7,140 nucleotides of DNA, taken from NCBI GenBank assembly GCA_019057775.1, contig JAHLWT010000209.1:1-7140 (forward strand), given 5' to 3'. A program made the position numbers and the translations under genes. This document shows, one piece after another, positions 1 through 5,780 of the stretch; the first letter of the stretch is position 1, and each line of letters starts with the position of its first letter. A model generated the notes under the pieces. That model saw only the letters and a program-made list of their open reading frames with translations, was not told where the DNA came from and did no database searches. The stretch is from Promethearchaeota archaeon. Lineage in GTDB: Archaea; Asgardarchaeota; Lokiarchaeia; Sigynarchaeales; SOKP01.

Positions 1-14
1 TCTTTACGCTCAGC

Positions 15-58
15 CCCCTCCCTAAAATTGTCCACAGGACAATTTCTTTACGGTCGGC
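15..58. repeat. Left copy of the tRNA-flank repeat, with hairpin
   Basis: This 44-bp stretch matches 6924-6967 and the equivalent part of the next tandem unit (7084-7127) with about one mismatch in its core. It contains a perfect hairpin, arms AAATTGTCC (25-33) and GGACAATTT (37-45) with loop ACA. Its right part (TTTACGGTCGGC) joins, across an inserted element at 59-164, to CCTGCCACCTGGGC at 165-178. In the right-hand array the same two parts are contiguous. Bases 1-14 also resemble 45-58 (12 of 14), so a further partial unit may lie off the left edge. No coding function is apparent. Confidence 0.85.
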
Positions 59-164
59 TCCCGAGGTTCTTAATCCGCCTGCCGGCGGATTTCTAGAACC
101 GCGAGGATCCTCGAAAAACAACGTAAATATCCGTCTGTATGGGTTAATTTACTGTTTTTCGGGA
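59..164. mobile_element. Bulged double-hairpin element, copy 1
   Basis: This 106-bp insertion begins TCCCGA and ends TCGGGA. It consists of two imperfect hairpins back to back, joined by the palindrome CGAGGATCCTCG (102-113). The first has an inner stem GGTTCT/AGAACC and an apical hairpin AATCCGCC (72-79) / GGCGGATT (84-91). The second pairs TCC-T-CGAAAAACA-AC-GTAAAT with ATTTACTGTTTTTCGGGA, leaving a single-T bulge and a two-base AC bulge. Removing it restores exactly the GGTCGGC|CCTGCC sequence seen at 6961-6973 and 7121-7133, and no target duplication is present. It has no coding capacity, so it would have to move by borrowed machinery. A palindrome-associated, REP-like element is one reading; a non-mobile intergenic repeat is the alternative. 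Confidence 0.75.
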
Positions 165-178
165 CCTGCCACCTGGGC
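165..178 (-). pseudogene. tRNA-Leu 5'-end fragment in the left repeat
   Basis: CCTGCCACCTGGGC matches CCTGCCATCTGGGC of the right-hand tandem units with one change. Read on the minus strand, its last part (GCCCAGGTGGC) corresponds to the first 11 nt of the tRNA-Leu at 6738-6821. No other tRNA sequence follows it, so it is only a remnant carried in the repeat and cannot give a functional tRNA. Confidence 0.6.
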
Positions 179-199
179 TAAATAGTTTTTAGTTTAAAG

Positions 200-286
200 T
201 CCCGAATTGCCTGAATTTTCAATTCAGTTGCCATTTCGAGGATCCTCGAAAATTAACGTAAATCAAAGATTTACTAATTTTCGGGA
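200..286. mobile_element. Bulged double-hairpin element, copy 2
   Basis: This 87-bp copy has the same architecture as copy 1: start TCCCGA, central palindrome CGAGGATCCTCG, end TCGGGA. The apex of the first hairpin is CTGAATT/AATTCAG with loop TTC. The second hairpin pairs TCC-T-CGAAAATTA-AC-GTAAATC with GATTTACTAATTTTCGGGA around an AAA loop. Both bulges (T and AC) are kept although stem bases differ from copy 1. The uninterrupted target is not visible in this window, so the ends are set by comparison with copies 1 and 3. Confidence 0.72.
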
Positions 287-319
287 TTTGAAGTTTTTAC
301 AACTGTTTATATACTAACC

Positions 320-433
320 AAATTCTCCTCCTTGGAAAGGAGGAGTACCCTGACGGTACCGTCAGGGGGAGGTGGTTGATTCTTAGTTAAACAACCACCC
401 CGTCCCTCCCCCGTAGGGATATCCGAAATCCCT
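320..433. repeat. Cluster of nested palindromes
   Basis: Four inverted repeats follow one another. Arms CTCCTCCTT (325-333) and AAGGAGGAG (337-345) form a 9-bp hairpin. Bases 348-367 are a perfect 20-bp palindrome with half-site CCCTGACGGT. GGTGGTTG (371-378) pairs with CAACCACC (392-399), and the stem can extend imperfectly into the flanking G-run and C-run. AGGGAT (415-420) pairs with ATCCCT (428-433). Such dense, G+C-rich palindromes in an A+T-rich spacer look like a composite dispersed intergenic repeat. They might also stop transcription arriving from the minus-strand gene at 556-942. Confidence 0.7.
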
Positions 434-555
434 TCACTTTTTGCCAAAGTTACACCTTTTAAATATTTTTTTAAGCTTAGTATAAAAAAATACTCACTTT
501 AAAAAGAATGAAGAAAATTGGAAGCTGTCCTTATTTTTGTTGTTTTGTTGAAGTT

Positions 556-942
556 CTATGCTTGCGACGAAGCTGGCTTGAAAAATTGAAAATATCCGAA
601 ACCCGATGCAAGTAACAAGTATATTGCCACTGTTGACCAGCCGAGCGCATTCACGACGTTGCTAAGCTGTCCAATAAGAGCTACAATAAAGCCAATGCCA
701 TCGGCAATGAAAAGGGCTAAAACAATAGCCCTCCGAGCATCGGAGTCAGTGGCGTTTCTTGCCATCCAAGTTAATAAAGCAAATCCAATGAGAGCAGCTC
801 CAAAGAGTTGTCCCATGTATATCAGTTGTTCGTCCGCTGTGATGTCATATAACGAATAAGCTTGTGCCGGTACAATAACAAATGTAACACCGAACACAAT
901 TGCTACGATGGCGTTAATGGTCATTAAGGTTTTGAGTTTCAT
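556..942 (-). CDS. Small four-helix integral membrane protein, family not recognised
   Basis: The 128-residue product is mostly hydrophobic, with four likely membrane helices near residues 6-28, 39-60, 70-92 and 98-121. Between helices 2 and 3 is a polar, charged loop (ARNATDSDARR). The C-terminus is short and ends KPASSQA. No catalytic motif is visible. The start is well supported: the minus-strand sequence just upstream reads AAAAAAGGAGGTGTCAG before ATG, an almost perfect Shine-Dalgarno match, unlike the other genes here. Base composition is also unlike its neighbours: 601-660 is 50% G+C, whereas 4801-4860 in the three-gene operon is about 22%. Both traits hint at acquisition from another lineage. 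The gene stands alone. Function is unknown; a small membrane-stress or carrier-like role would be guesswork. Confidence 0.8.
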   Translation of the reverse strand: MKLKTLMTINAIVAIVFGVTFVIVPAQAYSLYDITADEQLIYMGQLFGAALIGFALLTWMARNATDSDARRAIVLALFIADGIGFIVALIGQLSNVVNALGWSTVAIYLLLASGFGYFQFFKPASSQA

Positions 943-945
943 CTG

Positions 946-957
946 ACACCTCCTTTT
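946..957 (-). promoter_or_regulatory. Strong Shine-Dalgarno of the four-helix protein gene
   Basis: On the minus strand AAAGGAGGTG lies about five bases before the ATG at 942, giving near-complete complementarity to the usual 16S 3' tail. This fixes the start codon. It is notable because the window's other genes have no comparable site. Confidence 0.8.
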
Positions 958-1087
958 TTAGGTTTATAAATAGAAAGAATACCCAAGTTAAAGAATAATC
1001 TATGAAAGCCAAAAAAATTTATGAATAAATCATAATCATTATTAGCAATCTATGATTCTAAAAATCCCTTCCATTTCATACCTCTCT

Positions 1088-1134
1088 CCAGGATAATTCT
1101 TAGGAGTTTTTAAGGAGAAAAACACACTCCTGAA
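1088..1134 (-). terminator. Possible terminator hairpin after the 42-residue gene
   Basis: Just past the stop of the small minus-strand gene, the RNA would read AGGAG, a TGTG bulge, TTTTT, loop CTCCTT, AAAAA, CTCCT. The stem is weak and no clean U-run follows, so termination is only possible. Confidence 0.35.
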
Positions 1135-1137
1135 ACA

Positions 1138-1266
1138 CTATCCCTTTTTACTTAGGTACTTAACAAGTTTGTTAAGATGTTTAAGGATTCTAACAAAAAG
1201 AAATAGATACGCTATTATTACAACAGTATTGATAACTGTTAGTGCCACGAGAATTTCTTTGGTCAT
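1138..1266 (-). CDS. 42-residue single-helix membrane protein
   Basis: This short minus-strand frame runs from ATG at 1266 to TAG at 1138. It begins MTKEILVALTVINTVVIIAY, continues LFLFVRILKHL and ends in a lysine-rich tail (NKLVKYLSKKG). Residues 5-25 form one uninterrupted hydrophobic helix, followed by an amphipathic, strongly basic segment with two histidine or lysine clusters. This positive-inside layout is typical of real single-pass small proteins and unlikely for a random A+T-rich frame. No Shine-Dalgarno is seen, as expected for this group. It lies divergent to the peptidase gene and in the same direction as the four-helix gene, with a 195-base gap. It could be a membrane-complex accessory subunit or a toxin-like peptide; neither is shown. 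Confidence 0.55.
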   Translation of the reverse strand: MTKEILVALTVINTVVIIAYLFLFVRILKHLNKLVKYLSKKG

Positions 1267-1403
1267 AATAAGGGTTTTAAGTTATATCAAATTTCCGAAA
1301 AAAAAGCGAAAAAGAAAAGCACTTTGTATTAAGGAGGTATTTTAGCTCAAGGTATTGACATCCTGTTGGAAATGGAATTATTCTTATCTAAAAAAAATGG
1401 AAT

Positions 1404-1443
1404 CCTACAAAAAACACACCCGCCCCACCCCTTTTTCAGAAAA
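1404..1443. repeat. C-rich direct repeat, left of the peptidase gene
   Basis: The motif CCTACAAAAAACACACCC followed by GCCCCACCCCTTTTT recurs at 3137-3175 in the same orientation, with roughly 33 of 40 positions alike and one gap. Its CCCGCCCC (1419-1426) can also pair with GGGGCGGG (1474-1481), 47 bases further on. The two copies bracket the M48 gene. Confidence 0.65.
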
Positions 1444-1501
1444 TGAATAATTCTAATTACCTATTCACACAGCGGGGCGGGATTTAAAAGATTCCGTTTT
1501 A

Positions 1502-1534
1502 TTTGACTTATACTTGTTTTAATTTGTAATTTTG
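1502..1534 (+). promoter_or_regulatory. Bacteroidota-type promoter of the M48 gene
   Basis: TTTG at 1502-1505, a 21-bp spacer and TAATTTTG at 1527-1534 fit the Bacteroidota -33/-7 pattern TTTG...TAnnTTTG. Transcription would start near 1541, leaving a leader of about 27 bases before the ATG at 1568. Because the possible TTG start at 1532 lies inside the -7 element, this site also helps to decide the start codon. Confidence 0.6.
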
Positions 1535-1567
1535 ATTTATCTAACCAACAATCAAAAACCTTTAGTC

Positions 1568-3049
1568 ATGAAAAAAACAATCATCATCTTTATCATTCTT
1601 TTATTAACAATTGGAATTTCAGCACAAAAAAGATTTCATTTAACAGGAACCGCCGAAAAGAAAATCACAGCAACGGCTGGTAAATCTCTTGATGAAGGTG
1701 CAAAAATAGTACTATTAGATTTGAAAGGTAGTAGTGGTTCTACGATGTACTTTGAAATAGAATCTGAAGATAATACCTATCTTATTACTTACGGTCAAAT
1801 TACCAATATTAGTTTTGATAAACCTCATACCTTAAAAGAATTATGGAATCTAATATCTATAAATTCTGATTTTTATAGGAATCAAATGGGGAAACAATAT
1901 GATTTAAGACATGATTTAGATGATGAAACAATAGATTTTATAAACACCCAAGAAAAGTATAATTTATTCTTTGAGGATGAATATCTTGAAGAAAATTTAC
2001 AAAGTCTCCTATTTAAAATACACCCTATTACATTAAGTGATGAAAGGCCAGGTAATCTAAATATTAAAATATTAAAATCCAAATCACCTAATGCTATTTG
2101 TTGTCCCAATGGGACTATATTAATTTCAACAGGCCTTTTGTCAACAATTAACTCTGAAGAAGAATTGTATGCGGTTTTATCCCATGAAGTTGCACATTTT
2201 GTATTAGATCATCATGTTGTCAATTATAATATAGAATTAGATAGACAAAAAAGAGCTGTCTTTTGGGCGGGTTTGGCGACTGCTGCTGCTGCTGCTATGG
2301 AAATATACATGGCAGCTGAACATGAAATTTATACTGGAGGTAGTCTGACTTTGTCAACCGCCATCCTTTCCTCTTCAATAGCAGCCTCAGTGATGGAACG
2401 ATTAGGTGCCAAATATACCAGAAAACAAGAATTAGAAGCCGATATGGCTGCAAAAATGGTTTTAGAATATTATAATATTAATCCTAACTCACTCGCCTCA
2501 GCATTATCTAAAATTTATGATTACTGTGTTTTCACGGGCGACTATTATGCTTTGTCAGGAAAAGGAACATATCCTGCCTTATTAGAAAGAATCAAAAGCA
2601 TTGGAGAGGCAACAACAAATGATTATTACAGCCAAAAATATCATAAATTAGTTTCTTTTGTAACAACTTTCAACGCTATTCACGAATTTAATTCAGGACA
2701 TTTATTAGCTTGTAATAGATTAGTAGACAGAAATATAGAAGCAGGTGTAGCTACTGAAGATGATTATATTTTAAAAGCGATGGTATGTAAAAATCTTTAT
2801 GATACTCCAGAAAGAAATATGGAGGCATTATCATTTATCGAGAAAGCCAAATCAATAAATGTCACTCCAAAATATTATGTCTTTAAACAAGAGGGGTTAA
2901 CTCTATTAAGACTTAATAGGAACGCTGAAGCAAAAGTAGCTTTTACTAAATATTTGGAATCCTTAAACGAAATAGAAGATAAAACAGATAATACACTAAG
3001 AGAAATTGATTGGACAAAAAAAATGATTTACAAATCAGAGAAGCTATAA
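1568..3049 (+). CDS. Secreted M48-family zinc metallopeptidase with TPR-like C-terminus
   Basis: The 493-residue product should hydrolyse peptide bonds outside the cytoplasm. It opens with a type I signal peptide (MKKTIIIFIILLLTIGISAQ, cut near residue 19). The catalytic domain carries HEVAH at residues 206-210, where H206 and H210 bind zinc and E207 is the catalytic base. The third ligand is E288 in ELEAD (288-292), the usual second M48 motif. Between them, residues 229-277 are alanine-rich and hydrophobic, as in the helices that precede the ELEAD helix in many M48 enzymes, and may touch the membrane. Residues 360-493 look like degenerate TPR helices, as in BepA-like periplasmic proteases involved in outer-membrane protein quality control. 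That parallel is inference. An upstream in-frame TTG at 1532 is rejected because it sits inside the promoter and would bury the signal peptide. The gene is monocistronic. Confidence 0.9.
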   Translation: MKKTIIIFIILLLTIGISAQKRFHLTGTAEKKITATAGKSLDEGAKIVLLDLKGSSGSTMYFEIESEDNTYLITYGQITNISFDKPHTLKELWNLISINSDFYRNQMGKQYDLRHDLDDETIDFINTQEKYNLFFEDEYLEENLQSLLFKIHPITLSDERPGNLNIKILKSKSPNAICCPNGTILISTGLLSTINSEEELYAVLSHEVAHFVLDHHVVNYNIELDRQKRAVFWAGLATAAAAAMEIYMAAEHEIYTGGSLTLSTAILSSSIAASVMERLGAKYTRKQELEADMAAKMVLEYYNINPNSLASALSKIYDYCVFTGDYYALSGKGTYPALLERIKSIGEATTNDYYSQKYHKLVSFVTTFNAIHEFNSGHLLACNRLVDRNIEAGVATEDDYILKAMVCKNLYDTPERNMEALSFIEKAKSINVTPKYYVFKQEGLTLLRLNRNAEAKVAFTKYLESLNEIEDKTDNTLREIDWTKKMIYKSEKL

Positions 3050-3076
3050 TAAATAATATTATTAAATGAATTGGGG

Positions 3077-3106
3077 TGGGCAATTCTGCCCAATAGCTTT
3101 TTAAAG
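3077..3106 (+). terminator. Probable terminator region after the M48 gene
   Basis: TGGGCA (3077-3082) pairs with TGCCCA (3087-3092) around loop ATTC, and AGCTTTTTAAAGCT follows at once, giving a T-rich second small hairpin. Alternatively GGGGTGGG (3073-3080) can pair with CCCACCCC (3156-3163), which is followed by TTTTT. The region begins 24 bases after the peptidase stop codon, so it probably ends that transcript. Confidence 0.6.
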
Positions 3107-3136
3107 CTCCTTAATAAAGAACAAGTCATTATTCAG

Positions 3137-3175
3137 CCTGCAAAAAATACACCCTCCCACCCCTTTTTGACGAAA
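3137..3175. repeat. C-rich direct repeat, right of the peptidase gene
   Basis: This is the partner of 1404-1443: CCTGCAAAAAATACACCC, then TCCCACCCCTTTTTG. Its C-run pairs with the G-run at 3073-3080 upstream, whereas the left copy pairs with a G-run downstream. The two copies therefore appear to be parts of a wider repeat family rather than a simple duplication. Confidence 0.65.
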
Positions 3176-3297
3176 CCGGGCTTTAAAATAGCATCTCATA
3201 ATTTTATTATTTTTCTCTTTTTATCGCAAAACCTATAATTCTATATCCTGAAATTTTAACGTGTGTTACGTCTATTTTTGCTATCTTAACACCCATG

Positions 3298-3393
3298 AAA
3301 GATTGTCTTGTTCACCTAAAAGGTGATGTGTTTTTTTTCTTATTTTGATACCTCTAAGATGCTCATTATTAATTTGATAAACAAGACATCTTT
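3298..3393. repeat. Long inverted repeat enclosing a terminator-like hairpin
   Basis: The left arm AAAGATTGTCTTGTT (3298-3312) is the reverse complement of AACAAGACATCTTT (3380-3393) apart from one bulged base. Just inside the left arm, TCACCT (3312-3317) and AGGTGA (3321-3326) form a 6-bp hairpin followed by TGTG and eight T's. The remaining loop holds no frame of note. The whole could be a small structured RNA, a terminator for an unseen transcript or a decayed miniature element. It lies about 130 bases upstream of the three-gene operon, so an effect on that operon is possible. Confidence 0.6.
3312..3338 (+). terminator. Intrinsic-terminator-like hairpin upstream of the operon
   Basis: A perfect 6-bp stem with an AAA loop is followed four bases later by eight consecutive T's. 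The nearest upstream plus-strand gene already has its own candidate terminator, so this one may serve a short RNA starting after 3180 or act as an attenuator for the operon. Confidence 0.5.
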
Positions 3394-3489
3394 TATTTTT
3401 TTCCTACAAATCGCTCAATTTAGGTTATAATTATGATGAATTATTTATTAACTTAGTGAAATACTATAACAAATCTTAATTGAAAAATC

Positions 3490-3510
3490 TAATTAATACA
3501 GTATTAATTA
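3490..3510. promoter_or_regulatory. Perfect 21-bp palindrome, putative operator
   Basis: Arms TAATTAATAC and GTATTAATTA are exact reverse complements around a single central A. The palindrome ends 13 bases before the ATG at 3524, where a dimeric repressor could block initiation. The A+T-rich setting makes chance palindromes more likely, but ten perfect pairs in each arm is long. No convincing TAnnTTTG promoter was found nearby. Confidence 0.5.
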
Positions 3511-3523
3511 TAAACGTTTTTAG

Positions 3524-4258
3524 ATGATTGACTTCAAATTAAAATATCAAGCAATTCTTTTCCTGAATATCTCAGAATTACAAGCAAATAATGAAAACAT
3601 TAGAATGTTCCTGGAATTATTTTCTGGAAAAGGTTTAATACCAAACATTATCCAGGAATTTAAACCCCCATCTCCCGTACCTCAAAATCGATTACGTTTA
3701 AGTTCACAAAATAATGAATGGGCAATAAGTTTTGGATCATATAGAATTGATATCGAAAAAAATCCTATAGATAAAAAAGGATCAAACCTTGGCGAAGTAA
3801 CTACATTTTGTAAGGATGCTCTTTCAGATTTTGAAAAGATTCTTCAGGTTAAGCCACGCAAAGCAAATCGACTAGCCCTAGTTACTAGATTCCTTGCTAA
3901 AGAAATGACTGAAGATCAATTAATTACGATTTATAAAAAGTTGTTTAAGTCGCCACAAACATATACAGACACAATACCATTTCAATGGAATTGGCGTTTA
4001 GTTTCACTTATTGATAAAACGATAAATGAGTTGTCTGAAAAAGTTAACTATATAACAGCACTAAACAGGGTGTCAGGAGAAATTAAGGATACAGAAGAAG
4101 TTACACTACTTGAAAGAATTGATATGAATTTTGATATCAATACTACTGCTAAAACAGTTGAAGATCGATTTGGAACCAAAGAGATTAAATTCTTTTTTGA
4201 AAATGTTGATACTTGGCATAATGATTTACTAGATGAAATTAATGAATTCTTAATTTAA
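3524..4258 (+). CDS. Operon gene 1: 244-residue protein, distantly TIGR04255-like
   Basis: The function is not known. The protein is soluble, with no signal peptide or membrane helix. The order of features recalls the sporadically distributed TIGR04255 proteins: an N-terminal beta-strand/helix, a proline-containing loop and RLRL (residues 46-60), then NEWAISFGSYRIDIEKNP (64-81), a helix SDFEKILQ (101-108), and a strand NRLALVTRFLAKE (115-127). A C-terminal acidic strand (RIDMNFDIN, 198-206) precedes a final helix with WHNDLLDEINEFL (231-243), reminiscent of the closing DxxH helix in that family. This resemblance comes from memory of the fold pattern and is weak. The gene leads a three-gene operon: the next start is four bases after its stop. 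A putative operator lies directly upstream. Confidence 0.8.
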   Translation: MIDFKLKYQAILFLNISELQANNENIRMFLELFSGKGLIPNIIQEFKPPSPVPQNRLRLSSQNNEWAISFGSYRIDIEKNPIDKKGSNLGEVTTFCKDALSDFEKILQVKPRKANRLALVTRFLAKEMTEDQLITIYKKLFKSPQTYTDTIPFQWNWRLVSLIDKTINELSEKVNYITALNRVSGEIKDTEEVTLLERIDMNFDINTTAKTVEDRFGTKEIKFFFENVDTWHNDLLDEINEFLI

Positions 4259-4262
4259 AATA

Positions 4263-4886
4263 ATGGAATTTAACGAGAAAAAGATAGGAACAGGCAACAT
4301 TAAATTATCCACTAAGGATTTAGAATTAATCATATCTAAATTATTTACTGATTCAAACCAAAAAGAGGATTTCCTTAATCTAACTAAAGAATCTGATCTT
4401 GTTATTTATTCAGCGAACGTTAATGAAGATATAGTGAATAAAAGAAGAGCATTACAAATTGAAAGAGATTTTACTCATAAGTTAATTAGCCTTATTCTTG
4501 AAGAAAATTTTGAATATGGTTTTAGAACAAGAGCTGATCAACTCGTCCAGAGCCAAATGAAAATAAATTCTTCGGTTACTAGAGAATGGCTGAATAAAAT
4601 TTATGTTGAGAATTTCGATAGACCAGAGATTGTAATTGGACTTCTAAGATTGATTGCAAGATTTGAAATAAATGAAATTTCTCCTCAAGGAAAAACTATG
4701 GCTATTGCAGCCCTTTCACATAAAGATCATGAAGTTAAAGAATGTGGGATACGTGCCTTTGAGAGTTGGAACTCATTGGAAAGTATTAAAATCTTGCAGA
4801 ATGTAAATACAAATATTCCTTGGTTAAAAGATTATCTGAATAGAGTAATAGAAAATATTGAATTAGAATATGACATTGTTGGTTAG
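4263..4886 (+). CDS. Operon gene 2: 207-residue helical protein with HEAT-like C-terminus
   Basis: No named family is recognised. The N-terminal 60 residues mix charged strands and helices. Residues 62-115 form long helices with a basic and acidic pattern. The last 85 residues look like paired HEAT-type helices: PEIVIGLLRLIARF (121-134), KTMAIAALSHKDHEVKECGIRAFESW (144-169, helix-turn-helix with the usual D and A/L spacing), LESIKILQNV (172-181) and PWLKDYLNRVIENI (186-199). HEAT repeats usually act as protein or nucleic-acid binding scaffolds, so an adaptor role is the natural guess. The protein has no signal peptide and should be cytoplasmic. Its start lies four bases after gene 1's stop, and its end overlaps gene 3 by 17 bases, which implies translational coupling. 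Confidence 0.8.
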   Translation: MEFNEKKIGTGNIKLSTKDLELIISKLFTDSNQKEDFLNLTKESDLVIYSANVNEDIVNKRRALQIERDFTHKLISLILEENFEYGFRTRADQLVQSQMKINSSVTREWLNKIYVENFDRPEIVIGLLRLIARFEINEISPQGKTMAIAALSHKDHEVKECGIRAFESWNSLESIKILQNVNTNIPWLKDYLNRVIENIELEYDIVG

Positions 4887-5355
4887 AAAGGTTAATAGAA
4901 ATAATTGGTCGACTGAAGAGTCTGATGATGTTTTTGATGTTTCATCAAATGCAATAACAAATTGTTTAAGGACAGTACGGAATCAAATATCAGTATGGGA
5001 AATTGAATCAGAAGACAAATTAAAGGAAGCAGTACTTGCATTGGCAGCAGCAGGTGATCATTTAGAAACATTTGATATTGTGATGTTGGATAAAGATTAT
5101 ATCGAAAGTGAAATGAAGTGTAATAATTCAAAAGGCGATACTCCAGTAAAAGATCTGATTGAAAAACATTATGATTTATCGGAACTTACTTATTATGAAT
5201 TAGGGTTAATAGCTGAACATATAATTCTGAATTTGAAAAAGGATAATATTAGAAGATATACAGCCTGGGAAATAAGAGAAATATTAAATGAAGCAATTGA
5301 AAATAAGAGACTCAATTATGAGGACATAAAACTCGAAGTGCGTGATAAACTTTAG
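4870..5355 (+). CDS. Operon gene 3: 161-residue acidic helical protein, unrecognised
   Basis: The product is soluble and mostly helical, with no recognised domain. Visible blocks are SSNAITNCLRTVRNQISVWEI (25-45), an alanine-rich helix KEAVLALAAAGD (52-63), a strand TFDIVMLD (67-74), then a G-D-TPVKDL loop and helix (89-96). These are followed by EKHYDLSELTYYELGLIAEHI (98-118) and a C-terminal charged helix to the end. The histidines at 64 and 100 and cysteines at 32 and 84 form no evident metal or catalytic motif. The ATG at 4870 overlaps the end of gene 2 by 17 bases. No later methionine gives a plausible alternative until after residue 70, so the overlap is accepted. It could be a small regulatory or binding partner of genes 1 and 2; no enzymatic role is visible. 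Confidence 0.78.
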   Translation: MTLLVRKVNRNNWSTEESDDVFDVSSNAITNCLRTVRNQISVWEIESEDKLKEAVLALAAAGDHLETFDIVMLDKDYIESEMKCNNSKGDTPVKDLIEKHYDLSELTYYELGLIAEHIILNLKKDNIRRYTAWEIREILNEAIENKRLNYEDIKLEVRDKL

Positions 5356-5780
5356 AATGTTTTTGAATATATATTGTAACTGTAGATTTTAATGCAATTA
5401 AACTAAAGATTTGTTACTCTTTTGTTACTTAAAACCTCAACATCTCTCCTATTAATTTAATATACAGGTTTTTACAATAACTCTTTACATTCTGCCACCA
5501 AATATTCATCGGGAAAAATGAAATATAGCTATTTGGGGCAAGAGGTTCTTTTTACCAATCTTGAAGCTAATACTATTTAGAGGTAGTATAAATAAACTAT
5601 TTATTTTGGGGGGATAAAAGTTAAGATAAGTTCGGGTGTAAGCTTAGATCGCACATCAGATGCGATATTTTTGCATATATAAATATTAGCTGAACTACCG
5701 TCTGTAACTTCTATATTTATATTCCGCTGATTATCTTTCATCTGAATTTGTTTTTGCTAATTTCAAACAGAATTGTTAGG
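5356..5780. other. Gene-free spacer between convergent genes
   Basis: No credible coding frame was found. It holds a short direct repeat, TTTGTTAC at about 5409 and again ten bases later. It also holds an inverted repeat ATACTA/TAGTAT around 5570-5590 and the terminator-like hairpin at 5648-5671. A G-run (5609-5615) and a TATAAATATT-type A+T-rich stretch near 5677-5725 complete it. It resembles other repeat-laden spacers of this window. Confidence 0.6.
5648..5671 (+). terminator. Terminator-like hairpin in the convergent spacer
   Basis: ATCGCA (5648-5653) pairs with TGCGAT (5661-5666) around a seven-base loop, followed by ATTTTTG. It lies about 290 bases past the three-gene operon and about 110 bases past the stop of the minus-strand gene at 5781. 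It could end transcription from the left; on the minus strand there is no U-run after it. Confidence 0.45.

Noticed and set aside
1028..1046. A Fur-box-like sequence (ATAATCATTATT)
   Set aside because: Only about 14 of 19 positions match the consensus, all A+T-rich, and no iron-related gene is near.
1532..1567. A longer N-terminus for the M48 peptidase, starting with TTG at 1532
   Set aside because: The TTG lies within the proposed -7 promoter element, and the added 12 residues would precede and spoil a good signal peptide starting at the ATG at 1568.
3207..3296. A 29-codon minus-strand frame (MGVKIAKIDVTHVKISGYRI...)
   Set aside because: The composition is protein-like, but it is very short, has no start signal beyond the ATG, and starts right beside the inverted repeat. 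It is not enough to call a gene without conservation data.
3295..3348. A 17-codon plus-strand frame over the terminator-like hairpin (MKDCLVHLKGD...)
   Set aside because: Too short, ends in a run of phenylalanine codons caused by the T-run; most likely chance.
3298..5355. A retron or a type III toxin-antitoxin locus
   Set aside because: No reverse transcriptase motif is encoded, and the structured region lacks the tandem short repeats of type III antitoxin RNAs.
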